The notes: generated from the letters alone by a model not told the origin. 15,888 bases of DNA from Nitrososphaeraceae archaeon (GCA_025922715.1 JAICHH010000021.1:1-15888); one strand, 5' to 3'. Positions 1-7,850 are shown, counted from the first letter of the stretch. Translations and numbers: made by a program.

Positions 1-2
1 GA

Positions 3-341
3 TCAGCTCAAGGAGGACAATCAGCACCAACAGCAGCAGTAGGAGGTGTTACATTGACAATCCTTGAAGGTTCATCCATACAGGGAAATCCAGACTATGA
101 TCCAAAAGAACTAACAGTCAAAAAAGGTGATAAAATACTTGTTGACAATGTAGATACAATGCCCCATACTGTTACCAATGGTGAAAGTGGGTCTGACCCA
201 AATTCTGGCAAGCTATTTGATACCGGTATAATAAATGGTGGTGCTTCAGCTGAAATAGATACAGCAACTATTGATGCAGGGACACATCCATACTATTGCA
301 TGGTACATCCATACATGACAGGGACTTTAACAATCGAATAA
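3..341 (+). CDS. Plastocyanin-like cupredoxin (5' end outside window)
   Basis: Blue-copper electron carrier domain, probably extracytoplasmic. The frame is open to the left window edge, so the true start is not visible; a TTG at 54 is internal to this open frame. The visible 112 residues begin with a Ser/Gly/Ala/Gln/Pro-rich linker (about 1-15), followed by a complete cupredoxin domain. Type-1 copper ligands can be read as His55 (MPHTV), Cys99, His102 and Met105 (CMVHPYM), the plastocyanin/azurin pattern. Ammonia-oxidising archaea carry many such proteins and are thought to use copper carriers in place of cytochrome c; assigning this one to respiration is inference. The missing part is likely a signal peptide, or further domains if the protein is longer. 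No operon partner is visible downstream. Confidence 0.88.
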   Translation, partial: SAQGGQSAPTAAVGGVTLTILEGSSIQGNPDYDPKELTVKKGDKILVDNVDTMPHTVTNGESGSDPNSGKLFDTGIINGGASAEIDTATIDAGTHPYYCMVHPYMTGTLTIE

Positions 342-1137
342 TTTAAAATGAGTATACTTTCAGATAGAAAATTTTACACAATTTTGAATACGATAAAGGT
401 TAAAAGAAGAAAATACAACAAAACATGATATTTGTAGTAAATTGAACGGTAATAGAATTATATTGGAAATTCAACATTTTGATGATAGAAACAGATGAAG
501 ATAATTGAATTACAAGAGATTATATCCGAAGTCTGTAATACTGTAAAGCAGAATAATAAAAAATTTTTAGTATTTAAGGGATAGAATTCAATTTACATTC
601 TATACTTCATTGTTTTGATTATTTGTGTATCACCATCTATGTTTAGAATTAGGTCCATACCATCACATTTGTAAGCAATTAAAGTTTAAGATTGCTAACA
701 TTATCAATGAGCCAATCAAAGAAAGATTGAGGGATATTGTGAACTCAAGCATATTTTTTGATACTAAAAAGTATTTGGAATACGAAAAATAAAGAAAAGG
801 TATTTTTATAACTAGATTCGAAAATGTTACTCTATTTTCATTTACTAATTTCTATTAATTATATCATAATGAAAATATTATACATTAATTTAATTATCAA
901 TAATAAAAAAGGAAATTTAATAAATCCTAGTTATCTTTTTTAGTCATTTTTATATCATATGTATTCAATTGGAAAAAATGATAAGTTTGACATTACATAA
1001 TAAATACAATAATTAACTAATTATTGGTATGTCAATAATGTTATATTTTATTTTTTCTAGGTGTTTCTTCAATTAATTTTCTATATTAAATTATATCTTT
1101 ATATTTAAAATAATAGATTAATAAAATAATTAGACTA
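342..1137. other. Gene-poor AT-rich stretch with two doubtful short ORFs
   Basis: About 800 bases with no gene I can support. Two short plus-strand frames are open: 495-584 (29 residues, ATG) and 625-792 (55 residues from GTG, ending KKYLEYEK). Neither shows a recognisable motif, and open runs of this length are expected by chance at this base composition. They could be remnants of older genes, since neighbouring corA is decayed. The last part, about 1090-1112, is very A/T-rich and includes a TATA-like stretch near 1100-1110, suitably placed for the corA relic. Confidence 0.5.
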
Positions 1138-2177
1138 ATGCATTATATTATTACTTATGACAAATCCGGAGTCAAAGAACAGAAACAAATTTCTCAAACA
1201 GACTTACAAAATGGGTACCAAATCTGGTTGGATTTAGTAAATCCTACGTCCAAAGAAATTTCTAAATTCAAGAAATATTTGCTATTGATGCTAATATTTT
1301 AAAACAATATTCTAGTGGCGTAAAAAAACCACAAATACGCGTTTTAGAAAGTTGTATATTTACTATACTACTCAACATAAAGTTTAAAACTTTACAGACA
1401 TTAGAAACAGAAGCAGTTTACCTGTTTTTTTTGGGAAGAATTGGTTAATAACAGTTCATTCGTCACAAATTAATCTTAAAGAGAAGACACGACAAATATT
1501 TAAAAATGATAAAATGGTAATTGAATCGCCAATTGACATCTTGTATTACAATCTCCTAACAATAATTGTCGAAGAATACGAACAAGTACTTACGACAATA
1601 GAAATAGCAATGACTGATTTAGAAGAAAAATCTCAGTATCAGCCTTCTAAGAAAATATTAGTAAATCTGGAGGGGGTTATCACGTCAATTAATTATCCTT
1701 AGAAGGTATTTCTGGAAAATAAGAGAGATTTTTAATTTTTTACTTTATTAACAAAAGGAATCAGAAAATAAAAATCAGAAACATACAAAATATTTAAAAA
1801 TTATCTATGATAATGTAAATGAATTATTAGACTTGATTGAATCCCATAAAGATACAATTAACTCTATAAGAGAACTTTACATTGCTTATGTATCATTGCA
1901 AATGAATGATACAATAAAAACATTAACAATATTTTCTGTTATAATTTTGCCTTTAACATTTATTACTGGTTTTTATGGAATGAATGGAATAGATTTAACT
2001 AATTTCTTTAGTTTGCCCTCTGGCTTAATTATGGTTATAGTTATTATGGCAATAATCATTGCAGTATTGATTATATTTTTTAGAAAAAAGCAATGGATAT
2101 CTAAGAGAGAATATTATGATATTGAAAAAGATATAAAAAAAGGAAAAAAGGATAATACAATTAATAAGTCTAACTAG
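1138..2177 (+). pseudogene. corA: CorA-family magnesium/cobalt transporter, decayed
   Basis: Relic of a CorA metal-ion channel. Pieces in successive frames align in order with the family: IWLDLVNPT near the N-terminus, then FAIDANIL and KKPQIRVLES, then GKNWLITVH, then LRRYFWKIREIFNFLL, then YLKIIYDNVNELLDLIESH, and finally the pore segment with the hallmark YGMN motif and a second membrane helix (last 114 codons, 1833-2177). Visible lesions are a one-base loss near 1268, a one-base loss at or beside the T8 run at 1425-1432, a third frame change near 1698, and an in-frame TAA at 1749-1751. The C-terminal transmembrane part is well preserved, so decay may be recent, but four lesions make a functional protein unlikely. 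The family assignment rests on motif order and GMN. Confidence 0.88.
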
Positions 2178-2243
2178 ATACAGTATAACACCTTCTTTTA
2201 TTCAACTTGTGAATTTGTCAGACAAATCTCTTAAAATAACTAT

Positions 2244-2277
2244 AAAAAAGCAAATATTGACTCATATTAATAAAAAA
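2244..2277 (-). terminator. Possible oligo-T terminator after the thioredoxin gene
   Basis: Two runs of six A on the plus strand (2244-2249 and 2272-2277) read as T6 on the minus strand, 20-55 bases beyond the frame-corrected thioredoxin stop. Archaeal termination commonly uses oligo-T tracts without a hairpin. The region lies between convergent genes, which fits. The base composition is so AT-rich that such runs also occur by chance. Confidence 0.4.
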
Positions 2278-2329
2278 TAATTTGTTTGAGATTTTGGTTA
2301 TACGTTCAAGGCATTATTTACAAATGTCT

Positions 2330-2635
2330 CTAATTTTTCTTTTGAAGTCCAACAATTCTTGCTACTTCACTGCCATTTTTAAATAATACTAATGAAGGTA
2401 TAGATTGAATATTGTATTTCATTGCAATTTCTCGATTTTGATCAACATTAAGTTTGGACACTTTTACTTTCCCTTCCAGAGATAGAGCTATTTGCTCTAG
2501 AGTTGGACCTATCATTCTACAAGGACCACACCATTCCGCCCAAAAATCTACTAAAACTGGAATGTCTGAATTTAAAACTTTTTCGCTCCATTTTGTTGCA
2601 TTTAATGGAATAACTTTTTCTAATTCTTTTGTCAT
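2330..2635 (-). CDS. trxA: Thioredoxin with frameshifted C-terminus
   Basis: Cytoplasmic thiol-disulfide oxidoreductase that reduces protein disulfides. The 101-residue frame shows the thioredoxin fold in order: VLVDFWAEWCGPCRMIGPTL with redox cysteines 36 and 39, the NVDQN strand, and the cis-proline loop SIPSLVLF (Pro80). It ends abruptly as GLQKKN, where the family continues into its last helix. Adding one base to the A-run (T5 on the plus strand, 2334-2338) restores KKKLETFVNNALNV and a stop at 2298-2300, giving 112 residues. So a one-base deletion, real or a sequencing error, removes the terminal helix. A TATA-like element lies near 2678-2688. Next to it on the same strand is a winged-helix regulator, but each appears to have its own promoter. 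Confidence 0.93.
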   Translation of the reverse strand: MTKELEKVIPLNATKWSEKVLNSDIPVLVDFWAEWCGPCRMIGPTLEQIALSLEGKVKVSKLNVDQNREIAMKYNIQSIPSLVLFKNGSEVARIVGLQKKN

Positions 2636-2677
2636 ACTATATACTATTTGATTAAGAAGAATATAGACTTACAAATA

Positions 2678-2688
2678 CATATAAAGTC
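2678..2688 (-). promoter_or_regulatory. TATA-like element of the thioredoxin gene
   Basis: Minus-strand ACTTTATATGT lies about 48 bases before the thioredoxin ATG. A start site some 25 bases downstream would give a short leader of around 20 bases. The assignment rests on position and sequence only. Confidence 0.4.
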
Positions 2689-2773
2689 ACAAAAAAAAGA
2701 TAAATCATATTTCTTAAAATTAAAATTGTAAATGAAGTCAGTTTAAAATAATTCCTAGAATTAATTAATTTAA

Positions 2774-3514
2774 TTAATTAGTTATTTTATTAAAATCCTT
2801 ATTATTTATAGGATATATGAATAAATTATGTTTCATTCCTATATTACCAATTGATTCTATAATTCTTGTAGAATAACTAAAAGCTTTGGATATATTCAAT
2901 GGATTGTTGTCATTTGTTTCTATTATGATATTATTGTTAGATAAATAGACCATTATTTCTATAAAATTTTCTATATCTTTCCATTTTAATTGATATCCTT
3001 TCATATTTTGAATCATCCCGATCCATCTTAAGCTACCAAAATATTTGCCTGATAGATTCTGAACTATTTGTTGATTAGAGATTTGAAAAGGAACAGATAC
3101 TTGTATAATTTGAGTATATTTTGTTTGATTATTTCTTTCTTCATTTAATATGCTCTTTAACTTTGAAAAAATAAATTTCCCTTTTTTATTGAAATTATAT
3201 CCAGATTTGGTTTTATCAATTAGTCCTAATTCTTTTAATCGTTTTAAAGATCTTGATAAAATTTCTTGATGTAAATTAGATCTAATCTTTAATCCATTAA
3301 ATGTAAATGTGGCTATTGTGTTTTCATCTCCATTATCAAATAAAATTTCTAGAATATCGATGTCACTCTGTCGAAGATCATTAACAGATATAAATTCATC
3401 TTCATAAACTTTCTGGTTGTCTAATGATTCTAGTAAAATAGAATTATTGTCATTATCTATATTGCTTTGATTTTTAGATCTTTTATTAGTTTGTATTTTT
3501 AATTCACATGTCAT
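2774..3514 (-). CDS. Winged-helix DNA-binding protein, probable transcription regulator
   Basis: Probable archaeal transcription regulator of 246 residues; its target is unknown. Residues about 1-45 are polar and Asn/Asp-rich. Residues about 48-118 form a winged helix: LRQSDIDILEILFDNG, then LHQEILSRSLKRLKELGLI as the recognition-helix region, and the wing DKTKSGYNFNKKG. After a polar linker, residues about 135-240 are a separate alpha/beta-looking domain with no known motif, which could bind a ligand or serve dimerisation. The start is supported by a TATA box at 3536-3544, about 26 bases upstream, implying a leaderless mRNA. A low-complexity TTAATTAATTTAATTAATTA tract at 2761-2780 overlaps its stop codon. 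It lies between thioredoxin and the HtrA-like protease, all on the minus strand, so redox or stress regulation is possible but not shown. Confidence 0.75.
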   Translation of the reverse strand: MTCELKIQTNKRSKNQSNIDNDNNSILLESLDNQKVYEDEFISVNDLRQSDIDILEILFDNGDENTIATFTFNGLKIRSNLHQEILSRSLKRLKELGLIDKTKSGYNFNKKGKFIFSKLKSILNEERNNQTKYTQIIQVSVPFQISNQQIVQNLSGKYFGSLRWIGMIQNMKGYQLKWKDIENFIEIMVYLSNNNIIIETNDNNPLNISKAFSYSTRIIESIGNIGMKHNLFIYPINNKDFNKITN

Positions 3515-3535
3515 ACTAACTATATTAATGTAAGT

Positions 3536-3544
3536 ATATATAAA
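3536..3544 (-). promoter_or_regulatory. TATA box of the winged-helix regulator gene
   Basis: Minus-strand TTTATATAT centred about 26 bases before the ATG at 3514. The spacing matches archaeal TATA-to-start distance, so transcription probably begins at or next to the start codon. Confidence 0.6.
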
Positions 3545-3633
3545 TCGGTAAGTAGTATTCAGTATAGTAACTTACTATTTGTTAAGTAAAGAATAGCTAA
3601 TAATATATTTACTATATTCAAATATAAAAAAGA

Positions 3634-4626
3634 TTATGGTTGATTCTCTAATGTCACTGAAATAGTAAATCGTCTTCCATATCTATTAACAGATAATAAA
3701 GTTTGCTCGTTTATATTTTTATTTTTGATTCGAGATGAAAGCTCTGTTATTTCTTCTATTCTCTTTTCATCCATTTCCTCGATAATATCTCCAGGCCTTA
3801 TTCCTGAATCGGATGCTGGACTATATTCTTCTACCTTTACAACTAATGCTCCTTCATTAGTTGGTAATCGATAATATCTTGCTATTCTACTAGTTATCTT
3901 GATAGTAGTAATACCTAACCATGGACGATTAACTTTTCCGTTTTTTATAAGCTGTTGTAATATTGTTTTTGCTGTATTAACTGGAACAGCAAATCCTATT
4001 CCATGGGCATATGGTATTTTGGCTGTATTGATTGCAATTACCTCTCCATTGATATTTACTAAAGGACCACCGGAATTTCCAGGATTTATAGCTGCATCAG
4101 TTTGAACCAATTCTAATACTCCATCTTCAAATTCAATATTCCTATTTAAAGAACTAATAATTCCAGTTGTAACTGTAGGTCCTCCTGTCAAACCAAAAGG
4201 ATTACCTACTGCTATAACTATTTGACCAACTTTTAGATTATCCGAATCTCCTAATTCTGCAGAAGGAATTGAGTCTATTGTTTTATTGTCAAGATTTTTA
4301 GTATTATTATTGTTATTACTCGAATTATTAGAATCATGTTCAATTTTTAAAACTGCGAGATCAGTAAGTTTATCTGTTCCTATTACTTTAGCATTGAATG
4401 TTCTTCCATCATATAGAGTTACTTTTAATCGTCTAGCATGATCTACTACATGATAATTTGTAAGGACATGACCTTGATTATCAATTACGATGCCTGATCC
4501 TACACCCTCAATTGGAAATATATGTAAGAGTTCATCAGTTACCATTCTGACACTTGCAATATTAATTACATTCTTGCTAACTTTTTCAATAGCACTAACC
4601 AGTGATTCTTCATTTATAGGAATCAA
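3634..4626 (-). CDS. htrA: HtrA/DegQ-like trypsin-fold serine protease with PDZ domain
   Basis: Protein quality-control serine endopeptidase. The 330 residues hold a complete chymotrypsin-fold domain: GVGSGIVID and TNYHVVDH with catalytic His59, KLTDLAVLKI with Asp89, and INPGNSGGPLV with Ser185. A C-terminal PDZ domain (about 232-325; NRPWLGI, SPASDSGIRPGDII) follows. There is no signal peptide or membrane anchor, so it probably acts in the cytoplasm, unlike most bacterial DegP/DegQ. A polar Asn-rich insertion (about 98-116) interrupts the loop after Asp89. The only usable start is TTG at 4626, because an in-frame TAG lies a few codons upstream; it is preceded by GAGGGGG, a good Shine-Dalgarno match. 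The TTG overlaps the TGA of a 32-codon ORF (4623-4721), which suggests translational coupling. A T6 run on this strand directly follows the stop codon. Confidence 0.95.
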   Translation of the reverse strand: MIPINEESLVSAIEKVSKNVINIASVRMVTDELLHIFPIEGVGSGIVIDNQGHVLTNYHVVDHARRLKVTLYDGRTFNAKVIGTDKLTDLAVLKIEHDSNNSSNNNNNTKNLDNKTIDSIPSAELGDSDNLKVGQIVIAVGNPFGLTGGPTVTTGIISSLNRNIEFEDGVLELVQTDAAINPGNSGGPLVNINGEVIAINTAKIPYAHGIGFAVPVNTAKTILQQLIKNGKVNRPWLGITTIKITSRIARYYRLPTNEGALVVKVEEYSPASDSGIRPGDIIEEMDEKRIEEITELSSRIKNKNINEQTLLSVNRYGRRFTISVTLENQP

Positions 4627-4721
4627 TATTCTCTACCCCCTCTTTCTAACGGAGATTTTGGTTTGGAAGGAGTTATAGGTGGTTTCTTTATCGGTGGTTG
4701 ATTAATTGTTGTATTATACAT
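4623..4721 (-). CDS. Proline/lysine-rich small ORF upstream of and overlapping htrA
   Basis: A 32-codon ATG frame beginning MYNTTINQPPIKKPPITPS and ending LERGGREY. Its stop TGA shares bases with the TTG start of the protease (TTGA), the arrangement typical of coupled translation. The htrA Shine-Dalgarno-like GAGGGGG lies inside its last codons. It has no family I recognise; the PPxKKPPxTP composition resembles a flexible linker. Two readings are possible: a real leader peptide or small protein that sets htrA translation, or a former proline-rich N-terminal extension of the protease separated by a frame change. A TATA-like A/T tract lies at about 4728-4742. If that tract drives transcription, the mRNA might start inside this ORF, which would argue against it. 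Confidence 0.45.
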   Translation of the reverse strand: MYNTTINQPPIKKPPITPSKPKSPLERGGREY

Positions 4722-5220
4722 ATTTTATATTATAATAAAGATTGATGATTAAATTGATTAATTATTATTAAATTAGTCACACTACTTTGTATAAAGCGCT
4801 CACATTTTAACAATCTTCAAATTTAATAATTTATTTTAAGAGGGGATTTTTATATAGTATGATTAAATCATCGATAATTGATAATTGAAACTAGGATAAG
4901 TTGCTCCACAATTCAGTATAATTTTAACAAGAAAATTTATTATACCTATCCAAATGCAGAAAGAGAAGGATTTAAATAATTTTGGATGGATGGTAGCGAA
5001 AATAAATAATGATATTATAATCATCTATCATTCAATATTACAAATTTTTTTATATGCTGAGTTTAAGAATTTATTTTTAATTGGGTTAGACAGAAACAAT
5101 AATTTATTAAATTGGGTAGATTAACTGAAGAAAAACTATAATTATGGAATCTAAATCATATCTTAAGGTTTGAAATACAGTATGGAATATATTATTTAAT
5201 ACATCTATTTCCCTTCAAAC
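4722..5220. other. Long AT-rich intergenic stretch
   Basis: About 500 bases between the htrA leader ORF and the small acidic protein gene. Apart from the doubtful 56-codon frame listed at 4954-5124, I see no gene, RNA gene or clear repeat. The part next to 4722 holds the likely htrA promoter. Confidence 0.5.
4954..5124 (+). CDS. Doubtful 56-residue hypothetical protein
   Basis: ATG frame beginning MQKEKDLNNFGWMVAKINND, with a hydrophobic centre (DIIIIYHSILQIFLYAEF) and ending LLNWVD. No family is recognised and no ribosome-binding site is evident. A TATA-like AGTATAATTTT lies about 34 bases upstream. In DNA this AT-rich an open run of 57 codons occurs by chance, so this is listed only as a possibility. 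It stands alone, with no same-strand partner close by. Confidence 0.2.
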   Translation: MQKEKDLNNFGWMVAKINNDIIIIYHSILQIFLYAEFKNLFLIGLDRNNNLLNWVD

Positions 5221-5388
5221 TTATTCAATAAGGTCAGCATTCTCTTGAGTTATACCATCCGTATCTTTTCTAATTTCTTTTTTTATCCTATCTGAGACTT
5301 GTTCTTCTCCTTCTTCTCCCGATTTTCCAACAATATTTGATTCATAATCACTATCTTCGTTTTCTCCTTTATTATCAATTGATGACAT
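5221..5388 (-). CDS. Small acidic hydrophilic protein (55 residues)
   Basis: A 55-residue frame beginning MSSIDNKGENEDSDYESN and ending TDGITQENADLIE. It is rich in Glu, Asp, Lys and Ser and has almost no hydrophobic residues, so it is probably disordered or a small helical soluble protein. The composition is far from what random AT-rich DNA encodes (few Phe/Ile/Tyr runs), which is the main argument that it is real. A TATA-like TTATAAAC on the minus strand (about 5412-5419) lies some 28 bases before the ATG, consistent with a leaderless transcript as elsewhere in this window. I do not recognise a family. Similar short acidic proteins are common in Thaumarchaeota genomes, so this may be a lineage-specific conserved gene. 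Confidence 0.6.
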   Translation of the reverse strand: MSSIDNKGENEDSDYESNIVGKSGEEGEEQVSDRIKKEIRKDTDGITQENADLIE

Positions 5389-5700
5389 CAAATCTTATTT
5401 ATATAATAATCAGTTTATAATTTTTTAATTTTTTCTTATATAACTCTTCTAAGGAACTATGGAAAAATTCAACGTAATGTAATCCATTTTAATTGTAAAA
5501 TATTAGATAATCATTATACAATATATTTGATTTTGTTCTTGAGATAATTTTGTGTTCATAAATATACATATACACTAACCAATAAAAAAAATTTCTTAAT
5601 TTATATAGTATTCATAAAATGAAACCAATATCTAATTTTAATTCCAGTTGATTAAAATTTTATTTACTAGTTTAGTTCAGTTCATCTTATAATTAGTTTC
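5389..5700. other. Intergenic region between divergent genes
   Basis: About 310 bases between the minus-strand acidic protein and the nitroreductase promoter. It should carry the promoter of the minus-strand gene (A/T-rich block 5398-5422). Nothing else is recognisable. Confidence 0.5.
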
Positions 5701-5714
5701 TTAAATATTTAAAA
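5701..5714 (+). promoter_or_regulatory. TATA box of the nitroreductase gene
   Basis: TTAAATATTTAAAA is centred about 38 bases before the nitroreductase ATG. A start 25-27 bases downstream gives a leader of roughly 12 bases. It is among the most TATA-like sequences in this intergenic region. Confidence 0.55.
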
Positions 5715-5745
5715 CGTTTGTAATGAATTAGCTAGTATTATAAAC

Positions 5746-6246
5746 ATGGATACTTTTGATTGTATAGCAACCAAGCTTGACATAAGAGAATATAGTAAAC
5801 AAAAAGTACCTATAGAAATAAGAGAAAAGATACTTGAAGCAGCTAGACTAACAGGTACAGGTCTTAACACTCAGCACTGGCGATTTATAGTTGTAGAAGA
5901 TAAAGATAATCTTAATAAACTGGCAGAGGATAGCACAAGCGGAAAATGGGTAACAGATGCAAATTTAGCAATAATAGTCCTTACTAACCCCAAGTATAAT
6001 TATCATATGATCGATGCAGGACGAGTACTGCAGAGTATGCAATTGGCAGCATGGAATTTTGGAGTGAGTTCAGGGTTATTTACAGGTATAAGAGAACAAA
6101 ATTTTAGAAAAGACTTCAATATTCCAGAGCAGATGAATATTACCCTAGTAGTAGGTTTTGGATATCCAGCGAAAAAGAATTTGACTGGTAAAAGAAAGAA
6201 TCGCTTATCCATTAATGAACTAGTCCATTATGAAATATTTAGATAA
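5746..6246 (+). CDS. Nitroreductase-family FMN oxidoreductase
   Basis: FMN-dependent NAD(P)H oxidoreductase of the nitroreductase fold, acting in the cytoplasm on nitro-aromatics, quinones or similar acceptors; the physiological substrate is not predictable. The 166 residues show the family's features: an N-terminal DIREYSKQKVP (Arg14 in the FMN phosphate site), the helix ILEAARLTGTGLNTQHWRF with Asn41, Gln43 and Trp45, the dimer-interface segment IDAGRVLQSMQLAAWNFGV, and the C-terminal VVGFGYPA strand-turn with RKNRLSI. At 166 residues it is at the short end of the family but looks complete. The ATG is preceded by a TATA box at 5701-5714. It is a single-gene unit; a T7 run at 6320-6326 could end the transcript. 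Confidence 0.92.
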   Translation: MDTFDCIATKLDIREYSKQKVPIEIREKILEAARLTGTGLNTQHWRFIVVEDKDNLNKLAEDSTSGKWVTDANLAIIVLTNPKYNYHMIDAGRVLQSMQLAAWNFGVSSGLFTGIREQNFRKDFNIPEQMNITLVVGFGYPAKKNLTGKRKNRLSINELVHYEIFR

Positions 6247-6562
6247 ATCAAAAAGATATGAAAAAGAAGATTATATAATTACTGGTATGATCCGCAATAA
6301 CTTTCATAAAAACCCAAAATTTTTTTCTAAAACCATTCTTTGGTAATTACATGAACCAATTTTTAGCTTATTAAATGGATTGTCATTTCAACTAGCATCT
6401 TCTTTAAGAATATATCTCATTACTATGGCATTGATCTGAAAATGATTAAAAATGAATTGTAAAAATGTGCATGAAAACCATTGAATCTACCCATGTTTTA
6501 GATGTCTAAACTTTGTATTCAAGATAGTAAATTCCTGCAAAAGGATAGAGCATTATTATAGA
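6247..6562. other. Intergenic region before the Dna2-like operon
   Basis: About 315 bases with no gene visible on either strand. It contains the oligo-T terminator candidate after the nitroreductase; the operon promoter follows directly. No inverted repeat, att-like sequence or tRNA was seen. Confidence 0.5.
6320..6326 (+). terminator. Oligo-T terminator candidate after nitroreductase
   Basis: Run of seven T about 75 bases beyond the nitroreductase stop, preceded by CCCAAAA. It fits the archaeal intrinsic oligo-T type and separates this gene from the downstream operon. Confidence 0.4.
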
Positions 6563-6564
6563 AA

Positions 6565-6574
6565 TTTTTATATG
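6565..6574 (+). promoter_or_regulatory. TATA box of the four-gene ATPase/nuclease/helicase operon
   Basis: TTTTTATATG centred about 45 bases before the TTG start at 6615. It predicts a transcript start near 6595 and a leader of about 20 bases. No second TATA box is evident between the four genes, which supports one transcript. Confidence 0.5.
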
Positions 6575-6614
6575 TATCTAGTTCTATAAAGTCAAGAGAG
6601 TCGAAAAAATCGAA

Positions 6615-7847
6615 TTGTCTAAACCACTCGAAAATGAAGAAAGTCTATATTTATCGGTCAAAGAAGCATTTAATCGTGGTGTAATAAGAGGACAATCACA
6701 GTCAAACTTTTTCGAATTTTTTGACTTTATTGGTAACCCCTTTGATTCAAGTTTTTTAATAACAAATCAAAGACAGATCGTTAAAAGTACCAGAATAATC
6801 ATAAATAAATTAGCTGAAAGAATAGGCGCTTGTCATAAAAATCAAAGACATCTTATTTTAGTAGGCCCGGAATGCTCAGGTAGATCAACTATCCTAAAAA
6901 TAATTGAAAATTTCCTAAATAAAGGCTTTAATGATAATTTCTCTCTATATGTGAATGCACAAGATACATGGTCCGGATTTACAACAGAGGAAGATGGAAG
7001 TGAGGATCATTTTGATAGAATTGATAATTTTCAACAATGGGTAAAAGAAGTTGATTTTCAAAATAGTAGAATAATTCTTGTTGATGATGCTGATTCCTTC
7101 ATTTCGCATGCAGTACAGTATTGTAATGCAATAAAATTGGATGGATTTAAAGTTCCTACTTTTATATACTGTATTACAAATGTAACATATTCTTATGTGA
7201 TAAACAATGAAAGACTAGGCAAAATATTTGGAGATGTTTTCTGGCTTGGTATAAGAGAAGAAGATGATATAAAAAAAATTATTTTAGAATCTACAAAAAA
7301 TACATTAAAATCAAATACTAAACAATTAACGTTCTTTGATGATTATTCCTTGAACAAAATAGTTAATTACTCATTTGGATTACCAGGGTTAACAAGTTTC
7401 TTTATTCTATCATGCTTAAAGACTGCCTATCAAGCCGGTATTAACAAAATAGAAAGAAGATTAATTAAAAGGGTAGCAGATATTGAAGGATTCACTTTAG
7501 CCAAAAAAATAGTAGATCGAAACTTAAATTTAGATGGGACTAAATACAAGATTCTAGTTGAAATTCTAAGACAGTATTATATTGATGGAGAAAGAGCTGA
7601 GCGGAAAAAAATTATAGCTCAATTCTCAAATATGGCAAGATCTACTCTTGCTTATCATTTCAAAGATTTGATAAATGAAAATGTAATACAGCAAGACCGC
7701 ATAGGGCTTAGGGTATATTATACTATACAAAAACCCATTAGATGTGCATTAGAACTAATAGATTTAGGTTTAGCAGAAATAGAAACAAGAAAGGAATCTG
7801 ATATCAATGAAATGGTAAATATTGATCAAAGCATTGGAGATGGATAA
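6615..7847 (+). CDS. Orc1/Cdc6-like AAA+ ATPase with C-terminal winged helix (operon gene A)
   Basis: 410-residue AAA+ protein, probably a DNA-bound ATP switch or loader. N-terminal FIGNPFDSSFLITNQRQ resembles the entry into ORC/Cdc6 ATPase domains. The Walker A segment is GPECSGRST (84-92), with Arg90 where the catalytic lysine normally sits. Walker B is RIILVDDAD (Asp157, Asp158), a sensor-1-like TN is at 188-189, and the GLPGL segment (255-259) lies in the lid. Residues about 305-375 form a winged helix (KIIAQFSNMARSTLAYHFK recognition region), as in archaeal origin-binding proteins. The start is TTG at 6615: the frame opens at 6582 and has no ATG or GTG before it. Gene B starts three bases after its stop. 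The Walker change may mean weak ATP hydrolysis. It could also be a transposon-type or regulator ATPase; the ORC relation is moderate. Confidence 0.75.
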   Translation: MSKPLENEESLYLSVKEAFNRGVIRGQSQSNFFEFFDFIGNPFDSSFLITNQRQIVKSTRIIINKLAERIGACHKNQRHLILVGPECSGRSTILKIIENFLNKGFNDNFSLYVNAQDTWSGFTTEEDGSEDHFDRIDNFQQWVKEVDFQNSRIILVDDADSFISHAVQYCNAIKLDGFKVPTFIYCITNVTYSYVINNERLGKIFGDVFWLGIREEDDIKKIILESTKNTLKSNTKQLTFFDDYSLNKIVNYSFGLPGLTSFFILSCLKTAYQAGINKIERRLIKRVADIEGFTLAKKIVDRNLNLDGTKYKILVEILRQYYIDGERAERKKIIAQFSNMARSTLAYHFKDLINENVIQQDRIGLRVYYTIQKPIRCALELIDLGLAEIETRKESDINEMVNIDQSIGDG

Positions 7848-7850
7848 GAA

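Noticed and set aside
625..792. 55-codon GTG frame ending KKYLEYEK as a gene
   Set aside because: No recognisable motif, no promoter at the right distance and length within chance expectation for such AT-rich DNA.
2454..2651. Plus-strand frame opposite thioredoxin
   Set aside because: Antisense to the conserved WCGPC region of thioredoxin; no motif of its own.
2759..2782. TTAATTAATTTAATTAATTA tract as an operator or terminator hairpin
   Set aside because: It is low-complexity AT sequence overlapping a stop codon; the near-symmetry follows from its composition.
6247..6614. Integration site or mobile-element boundary left of the operon
   Set aside because: No tRNA fragment, direct repeat shared with the right flank, or integrase/transposase remnant could be found by eye.
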